Assembly (NCBI GenBank): GCA_004195435.1
Contig: PSPM01000006.1
Coordinates: forward strand, 8,215-18,846
Source: Candidatus Parvarchaeota archaeon
GTDB taxonomy: Archaea; Nanobdellota; Nanobdellia; Pacearchaeales; GW2011-AR1
Direction of reading: 5' to 3'
Length of the DNA: 10,632 nucleotides
Positions 7,814 through 10,632 of this stretch are shown piece after piece; position 1 is the first letter of the stretch, and each line of letters begins with the position of its first letter. Both the position numbers and the translations under genes were made by a program. The notes beneath the pieces are model-generated. The model searched no databases. It saw only the letters and a list, made by a program, of their open reading frames with translations, and was not told the origin of the DNA.

Positions 7814-7821
7814 TTTTATAC
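7814..7821 (+). promoter_or_regulatory. TATA box candidate for the ribbon-helix-helix gene
   Basis: TTTTATAC, preceded by a purine-rich AAAAAGGGAGGAA stretch, is followed about 26 bases later by the second repeat copy, placing the transcription start near 7843. That leaves a short leader of about 25 bases carrying the ribosome site. An alternative TATA-like TTAAATAA at 7839-7846, inside the repeat, is about 26 bases before the ATG and would give a leaderless transcript. Confidence 0.45.
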
Positions 7822-7831
7822 AAAAACTTTA

Positions 7832-7846
7832 TTAAGATTAAATAAC
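7832..7846 (+). repeat. Second copy of the 15-bp direct repeat
   Basis: TTAAGATTAAATAAC is identical to 7773-7787; the two copies start 59 bases apart and lie on either side of the TATA candidate at 7814-7821. The flank on its left (CTTTA) only partly restores the palindrome seen at the first copy. It is followed by a further ATTAAATAA. Confidence 0.7.
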
Positions 7847-7856
7847 ATTAAATAAT

Positions 7857-7863
7857 GAGGTGA
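7857..7863 (+). promoter_or_regulatory. Strong Shine-Dalgarno sequence for the ribbon-helix-helix gene
   Basis: GAGGTGA matches the archaeal GGAGGTGA consensus (complement of the 16S rRNA 3' end) and ends 5 bases before the ATG at 7869. It fixes the start codon. It is the clearest ribosome-binding site in the window; most other genes here have weak or no such sequence. Confidence 0.75.
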
Positions 7864-7868
7864 ATTAA

Positions 7869-8072
7869 ATGGCTTTAAAGACATTCAATATAGATGCTGA
7901 AGTTTACAAGGATTTTTCAGAATATTGTAAAAAAGAAGGGATTAGTATGAGTAAAAAATTGGAAAATTTTATACGAGAGGAACTTTTTAGTATTGCCCTA
8001 GGAGAGAAAAAGGTTGTACGTGCAAAAAAGGGAATTGACTCTGGACATCACTCATTGGCATTCATCTTCTAA
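7869..8072 (+). CDS. Ribbon-helix-helix (CopG/Arc-like) DNA-binding protein
   Basis: The 67-residue product begins with a compact ribbon-helix-helix pattern: a strand KTFNID (about residues 4-9) that would pair with a second subunit and insert into the DNA major groove, helix 1 AEVYKDFSEYCKKEG (10-24), the turn ISMS, and helix 2 KKLENFIREELF (29-40). The G-I-S-x-S turn before helix 2 is common in this superfamily. A basic, histidine-containing tail of about 27 residues follows (KKVVRAKKG..., ending SGHHSLAFIF) that I cannot assign. Such proteins act as dimeric transcription repressors, often of their own gene, or as antitoxins. No toxin-like gene is adjacent, so autoregulation or a distant target is more likely; repeats around its promoter support autoregulation. 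Its end overlaps the convergent cysteine-rich gene by 21 bases, and it has no evident T-run directly after the stop. Confidence 0.82.
   Translation: MALKTFNIDAEVYKDFSEYCKKEGISMSKKLENFIREELFSIALGEKKVVRAKKGIDSGHHSLAFIF
8024..8029 (-). terminator. Oligo-T terminator candidate for the cysteine-rich gene
   Basis: A run of six T on the - strand, about 23 bases beyond the stop codon of the cysteine-rich small protein gene. It lies within the coding end of the convergent ribbon-helix-helix gene, where it encodes part of the basic tail (AKKG). Confidence 0.35.
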
Positions 8073-8363
8073 ACAAGTACAAATTACCCCGTAACTTTCG
8101 GAATTGTAGCACTCCTTCCAGTCACAGGTTGTTATAGCTTCTTCTTCAAATTTTCCTTGGCAAACTTGAAGAGAACATCCGGAAACAATACAGTCGTTAT
8201 TTGTCGCACATTCTCCCAAAGTTGAAATTCCGCAAAAAGAATCCTCTATTTGTTCAATTTCTCCAGGTATTTTTCCAGAATAATTAAACGCGAATAAAAA
8301 TAAAAAAATAATTCCTAAAATGATGCCGATTGCAATAATTGTATTTACCTTCTTTTTTTCCAT
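8052..8363 (-). CDS. Small membrane-anchored cysteine-rich protein
   Basis: The 103-residue product has a short lysine-rich N-terminus, one hydrophobic segment (about residues 8-27) that serves as membrane anchor or uncleaved signal, and an outside domain of about 75 residues with ten cysteines at 44, 52, 58, 63, 68, 80, 85, 95, 97 and 102. The spacing, with NNDCIVSGCSLQVC, then ITTCDWKECY and ICTCLEDEC, resembles the archaeal/bacterial eight-cysteine-cluster domain, a presumed disulfide-stabilised extracellular module of unknown function; that match is from memory of the pattern and is moderate. Many cysteines outside the membrane imply a disulfide-forming pathway or metal binding. The N-terminal MEKKK start is supported by an AT-rich TATA-like element upstream and no Shine-Dalgarno sequence. 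The gene is followed on the - strand side by the convergent regulator gene and preceded, 67 bases away, by the DUF4234-like membrane protein gene on the same strand. Confidence 0.8.
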   Translation of the reverse strand: MEKKKVNTIIAIGIILGIIFLFLFAFNYSGKIPGEIEQIEDSFCGISTLGECATNNDCIVSGCSLQVCQGKFEEEAITTCDWKECYNSESYGVICTCLEDECQ

Positions 8364-8378
8364 TATATTGATTATTTA

Positions 8379-8390
8379 ATATATTTATAA
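8379..8390 (-). promoter_or_regulatory. TATA box candidate for the cysteine-rich gene
   Basis: TTATAAATATAT on the - strand, centred roughly 22 bases before the ATG (first base 8363). With no Shine-Dalgarno sequence in between, a leaderless or near-leaderless transcript is likely. The region is so AT-rich that the exact box is uncertain. Confidence 0.4.
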
Positions 8391-8421
8391 TAATTTCTAT
8401 TTGGATCTTTTTTGGAGATAT

Positions 8422-8427
8422 AAAAAA
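8422..8427 (-). terminator. Oligo-T terminator candidate after the DUF4234-like gene
   Basis: A run of six T on the - strand three bases after the stop codon, in the 67-base gap before the cysteine-rich gene. Together with the separate TATA candidate of that gene it suggests the two - strand genes are transcribed separately. Confidence 0.45.
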
Positions 8428-8430
8428 TAA

Positions 8431-8793
8431 TTAAGCAGGATTATTTTGTATTGGAGCTAAGTTGTTTTGTGTTGAACCTGGATTGTTTTGTGTTGAAGCT
8501 AAGTTATTTAGTTCTGATTGAACTATTGCAGGCATAATTATTGAAACCAAAACGTACAATATAAACCATAATAATGTATTGTCGTCTTTTTTTACTGTTT
8601 TAGCGAAGCCTTCGCAATACTTGTATACCCAGTAGATATTGGCGATCGGAATGATTAATAACCAAGCTGTTGGAATTTGCGCCCCCAAATTATTCATCTC
8701 GTTTTTTGTAGAAACCATCCAATAAATGGCATAGATTCCAAAAGTTAAGATTGTAAATAAATACACTAAGAATATATTTCTATGTTTAACCAT
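8431..8793 (-). CDS. DUF4234-like membrane protein with C-terminal heptapeptide repeats
   Basis: The 120-residue product has three hydrophobic segments at about residues 6-27, 40-58 and 73-92. The first part, with YLFTILTFGIYAIYWMVSTKNEMN, and the second, with WLLIIPIANIYWVYKYCEGF, carry the glycine- and tyrosine/tryptophan-rich pattern of the DUF4234 family of small integral membrane proteins, found widely in bacteria and archaea and without known function. The last 28 residues are four 7-residue repeats (SELNNLA, STQNNPG, STQNNLA, PIQNNPA), an asparagine/glutamine-rich hydrophilic tail that I would expect to be disordered. The ATG at 8793 is preceded by AGGGGAG (- strand, 8804-8810) about 10 bases upstream as a ribosome site and a TATA-like box at 8831-8840. 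It lies divergently from EF-1 alpha. Confidence 0.8.
   Translation of the reverse strand: MVKHRNIFLVYLFTILTFGIYAIYWMVSTKNEMNNLGAQIPTAWLLIIPIANIYWVYKYCEGFAKTVKKDDNTLLWFILYVLVSIIMPAIVQSELNNLASTQNNPGSTQNNLAPIQNNPA
8434..8517. repeat. Four tandem 21-bp repeats inside the DUF4234-like gene
   Basis: Four head-to-tail 21-bp units at 8434-8454, 8455-8475, 8476-8496 and 8497-8517. The two central units differ at only a few positions; the outer two are more diverged. Each unit encodes one heptapeptide with the core NN (QNN in three of four). The 21-bp length keeps the frame, so copy number could vary without breaking the protein. Confidence 0.85.
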
Positions 8794-8830
8794 CTTTTAT
8801 CAACTCCCCTAGTATTAATTTGCAATTATC

Positions 8831-8840
8831 ATTATATAAA
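8831..8840 (-). promoter_or_regulatory. TATA box candidate for the DUF4234-like gene, possibly used in both directions
   Basis: TTTATATAAT on the - strand lies about 42 bases before the ATG at 8793, giving a leader of roughly 15 bases that contains the AGGGGAG ribosome site. On the + strand the same bases read TATATAAAAG (8833-8842), about 29 bases before the ATG of a 17-codon ORF at 8866. Confidence 0.45.
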
Positions 8841-8865
8841 AGTTTGTAAAAAAACGTGCAAAAAT

Positions 8866-8919
8866 ATGGGTAAGTGCGGCTACAGTAATTTCAATTCTTC
8901 TATGGATTTGGTCATTTAA
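8866..8919 (+). CDS. Possible leaderless 17-residue small ORF (doubtful)
   Basis: The stretch begins ATGGGTAAG, encodes MGKCGYSNFNSSMDLVI and ends in two successive stops (TAA TAG). Its start codon is about 29 bases after a TATA-like element on the same strand, the same geometry seen for the larger leaderless genes here, and a G7-T4 run follows the stops. The peptide resembles nothing I know. A 17-codon frame is easily produced by chance, so this is offered only as a candidate; the transcript could equally be a small non-coding RNA or nothing. Confidence 0.15.
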   Translation: MGKCGYSNFNSSMDLVI

Positions 8920-8946
8920 TAGGGGGGGTTTTATTTAGTTAGTTTT

Positions 8947-8960
8947 TAGCATATATGCTA
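8947..8960. promoter_or_regulatory. 14-bp perfect palindrome upstream of the EF-1 alpha promoter
   Basis: TAGCATATATGCTA is its own reverse complement. It ends about 36 bases before the TATA-like TTTAAATA of the EF-1 alpha gene, a position suited to an activator or regulator dimer. The rest of the 243-base gap 8794-9036 holds the two promoters, the doubtful small ORF and a G7 run at 8922-8928; nothing else was recognised. Confidence 0.45.
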
Positions 8961-8990
8961 TTATCTCCGTCGATGAGTATATTTTGGACA

Positions 8991-9005
8991 GAAACATTTA
9001 AATAC
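8991..9005 (+). promoter_or_regulatory. Promoter of the EF-1 alpha gene
   Basis: GAAACATTTAAATAC contains a purine-rich element and the TATA-like TTTAAATA (8997-9004). The start codon at 9037 lies about 36 bases beyond its centre, so a leader of around 10 bases is expected. There is no Shine-Dalgarno sequence (the ATG is preceded by AAATTAGA). The first 12 bases are identical to the rps12 promoter candidate at 3490-3501. Confidence 0.65.
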
Positions 9006-9036
9006 CGTTCAAAATAATATCAATTACTAAATTAGA

Positions 9037-10314
9037 ATGGCTAAAGAAAAACCTACATTAAACGTTGCCTTTGTTGGTCACGTAGATCATGGAAAGAGTA
9101 CTTCTATCGGTAGATTAATGTTCGATTCTGGTAGACTTCCTCAGCAAGAATATGAAAAGTTGAAAGCTCTTGCCCTTGAAAAAGGAAAGGCTGGATTTGA
9201 ATTCGCTTATGTTATGGATAAATTTAAAGAAGAAAGAGAAAGAGGAGTTACTATTGATTTATCTTATCAGAAATTATTAACTGATAAATTTGAAGTTACA
9301 ATTATTGATGCTCCTGGGCACAGGGACTTTATTAAAAATATGATTACTGGAGCTTCTCAAGCTGATGCAGCATTTTTATGTGTAGCGGCTAAAGAAGGAG
9401 TTCAACCTCAGACTAAAGAACACGCTTGGCTTTTGAAAACAATGGGAGTTGGGCAAGTTTCTGTTTTGGTTAATAAGATGGATACTGTTGATTTTAAAGA
9501 AGATATCTATAAGAAAGTTAAAGAAGAAGTTTCTGTTATTTTAAACCAGGTTGGTTTTAAAACAGATGATATGGCTTTCATACCTGCTTCAGGATTTAAA
9601 GGGGATAATATTGTTAAAAAATCTGAGAAAATGGATTGGTATAAAGGTCCAACTGTTATGGAACAATTAGATAAATTTAACCTTCCTGGAAAACCTACTA
9701 ATTTACCTATGAGAATGCCTTTACAAGATGTTTATGATATTACTGGAATTGGTACAGTTCCTGTTGGAAAGATTGAAACTGGAGTTATGAAAATTGGTCA
9801 AAAAGTTATTGTTCTTCCGGGTAGATCTGGTACTGGAATAAAAGGAGAAGTAAGAACAATTGAAATGCACCATGAACAATTAAAAGAAGCCGAAGCTGGA
9901 GATAATTGTGGAATAAATATTAGAGGAGTTGGTAAGAAAGATGTTGCTAGAGGGGATGTTGTTTGTGACGCTTCTAAACCAGCTACTATTGCTGAAGAAT
10001 TTGTGGCTCAAGTTGCTGTGATTTCTCATCCTACTGTTATTGCTAAAGGTTATACTCCTGTATTCCATGTTCATACTGCGCAAGTTCCTTGTCAATTTAC
10101 AGAATTAATTGAGGTTAATAGAGGTGGAGAAACCATTAAAAATCCCGACTTTTTGAAGAATGGAGATGTTGCTAAAGTTAGAATTAAACCTATTGGTAAT
10201 TTGGTTCTAGAAACGCAAGCAGATAATCCTCACATGTCAAGATTTGCTATTAGGGATGCAGGATCCACTGTTGCAGCTGGAGTTTGTATTGAATTGACAC
10301 CAAAAAAGATTTAA
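9037..10314 (+). CDS. tuf: Elongation factor 1-alpha (EF-1A, EF-Tu equivalent)
   Basis: GTPase that delivers aminoacyl-tRNA to the ribosomal A site. The 425 residues match archaeal EF-1A in length and sequence. GTP-binding motifs: GHVDHGKST (residues 14-22), RGVTID in switch 1, DAPGHRDF in the G3 region, NKMD (146-149), and IPASGFKGDNI as the G5 segment, the SG form resembling eukaryotic EF-1A. Domain II includes PLQDVYDITGIGTVPVGKIETG; domain III includes VISHPTVIAKGYTPVFHVHTAQVPC and ends with FAIRDAGSTVAAGVCIEL. It is separated from EF-2 by a 2.3-kb block with mostly opposite-strand genes, so it is not in one operon with it, and has its own promoter. In many archaea it is followed by rps10; here a gene on the other strand follows and the two stop codons share the sequence TTAA. 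Confidence 0.98.
   Translation: MAKEKPTLNVAFVGHVDHGKSTSIGRLMFDSGRLPQQEYEKLKALALEKGKAGFEFAYVMDKFKEERERGVTIDLSYQKLLTDKFEVTIIDAPGHRDFIKNMITGASQADAAFLCVAAKEGVQPQTKEHAWLLKTMGVGQVSVLVNKMDTVDFKEDIYKKVKEEVSVILNQVGFKTDDMAFIPASGFKGDNIVKKSEKMDWYKGPTVMEQLDKFNLPGKPTNLPMRMPLQDVYDITGIGTVPVGKIETGVMKIGQKVIVLPGRSGTGIKGEVRTIEMHHEQLKEAEAGDNCGINIRGVGKKDVARGDVVCDASKPATIAEEFVAQVAVISHPTVIAKGYTPVFHVHTAQVPCQFTELIEVNRGGETIKNPDFLKNGDVAKVRIKPIGNLVLETQADNPHMSRFAIRDAGSTVAAGVCIELTPKKI
10302..10307 (-). terminator. Oligo-T terminator candidate for the right-edge - strand gene
   Basis: Six T on the - strand, 3-9 bases past the stop codon of the right-edge gene. On the + strand these bases are the AAAAAAG encoding the last two lysines of EF-1 alpha, so one stretch may serve both as codons and as a terminator for the opposite gene. 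Confidence 0.4.
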
Positions 10315-10632
10315 TTATTTTTTAGAACTTTATTTATTATTTCAAGGTCATCTATAATTAGACATCTCTTTCCATAACATTTTTTTATCCTTACAAATTC
10401 CCCATTTAAAGAATCTCTTACTTCATATTCTGCCATTTTTATCTTTGGATCTATTTTTTCTAAAAATTTTAAAATTTTATTTTTAGGCAAGTAAAAAAAT
10501 TGATGGAGTGGTTGCTGGGAAGATGCATCCCTTCTGTATTGGTAGGTTGGATTTAATTCTCCTGGATAAGATCCTAACATGAGGTCCTGTAATTTATCAC
10601 TCTCTGTGAATAGGTCTACTCTATTTTCTATT
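10311..10632 (-). CDS. Hypothetical protein, C-terminal part (cut by the right edge)
   Basis: I do not recognise this protein. The frame is open from the right edge to its TAA at 10311-10313, giving 106 visible residues; the ATG at 10578-10580 is internal to the open frame and the upstream codons (IENRVDLFTESDKLQDL) look like normal protein, so the true start probably lies outside. Visible features are a polar stretch QYRRDASSQQPLHQFFYLP, a helix KILKFLEKIDPKIK, and a final part VRIKKCYGKRCLIIDDLEIINKVLKNN with two cysteines five residues apart. There is no membrane segment. It converges on EF-1 alpha, sharing four bases around the stop codons. Whether it is the end of a longer enzyme or a short hypothetical protein cannot be told from here. 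Confidence 0.65.
   Translation of the reverse strand, partial: IENRVDLFTESDKLQDLMLGSYPGELNPTYQYRRDASSQQPLHQFFYLPKNKILKFLEKIDPKIKMAEYEVRDSLNGEFVRIKKCYGKRCLIIDDLEIINKVLKNN
10318..10323 (+). terminator. Oligo-T terminator candidate after EF-1 alpha
   Basis: Six T starting three bases after the EF-1 alpha stop codon, followed by more T-rich sequence. It falls inside the coding end of the convergent gene, where it reads as lysine codons. No hairpin is needed for archaeal oligo-U termination. Confidence 0.5.

Noticed and set aside
7869..8363. Toxin-antitoxin pair formed by the ribbon-helix-helix gene and its neighbour
   Set aside because: The neighbour is convergent, membrane-anchored and cysteine-rich, unlike RelE/ParE, MazF or PIN toxins, and the genes are not in one operon.
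6718..8793. Integrated mobile element between the elongation factor genes
   Set aside because: No integrase, transposase, terminal repeats, target-site duplication or tRNA boundary is visible; only the gene content differs from the usual order.
8861..8935. tRNA or other structured RNA in the gap before EF-1 alpha
   Set aside because: No acceptor-stem pairing, no GTTCRA T-loop and no anticodon arm could be found on either strand.
9580..9610. Defective G5 motif in EF-1 alpha (SG instead of SA)
   Set aside because: Eukaryotic EF-1A has the same SG form, so it is a normal variant.

Overview
This AT-rich window comes from an archaeon. The evidence is an archaeal-type RNA polymerase large subunit, a gene order of rpoA / L30e-like / nusA / rps12 / rps7 / EF-2 with EF-1 alpha nearby, an EF-2 with the archaeal diphthamide loop (VHRGPAQ), a two-KH NusA without the bacterial S1 part, and TATA-box promoters about 26 nt ahead of start codons. 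The low GC, the predominance of AGA/AGG arginine codons, tight packing and shortened core proteins fit a small-genome lineage such as DPANN (Woesearchaeota/Pacearchaeota-like). That placement is inference, not something the window proves.

Left part (1-6724, + strand): a transcription-translation cluster. It opens inside an RNA polymerase subunit A gene, cut by the left edge, in which the parts usually split into A' and A'' in archaea are one continuous chain. A reduced L30e-like protein, NusA, ribosomal proteins uS12 and uS7 (overlapping by one base) and elongation factor 2 follow. TATA-like boxes ahead of the L30e-like gene and rps12 suggest internal promoters with leaderless or nearly leaderless transcripts.

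Middle part (6718-8793): a small accessory block between EF-2 and EF-1 alpha. It holds a charged 322-residue protein of unknown function (- strand, convergent with EF-2), a 67-residue ribbon-helix-helix DNA-binding protein (+ strand) whose promoter region carries a 20-bp palindrome and a 15-bp direct repeat around its TATA box, a membrane-anchored cysteine-rich small protein (- strand), and a three-helix DUF4234-like membrane protein with four 21-bp tandem repeats at its C-terminus (- strand).

Right part (8794-10632): a 243-base intergenic region with a 14-bp perfect palindrome, a G7 run, a possible 17-codon leaderless ORF and the EF-1 alpha promoter; then the EF-1 alpha gene; then the C-terminal end of an unrecognised protein on the - strand, cut by the right edge. 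The rps10 gene that commonly follows EF-1 alpha in archaea is not present. No tRNA, rRNA, CRISPR array or insertion sequence was seen. All gene-free stretches are under 300 bases.
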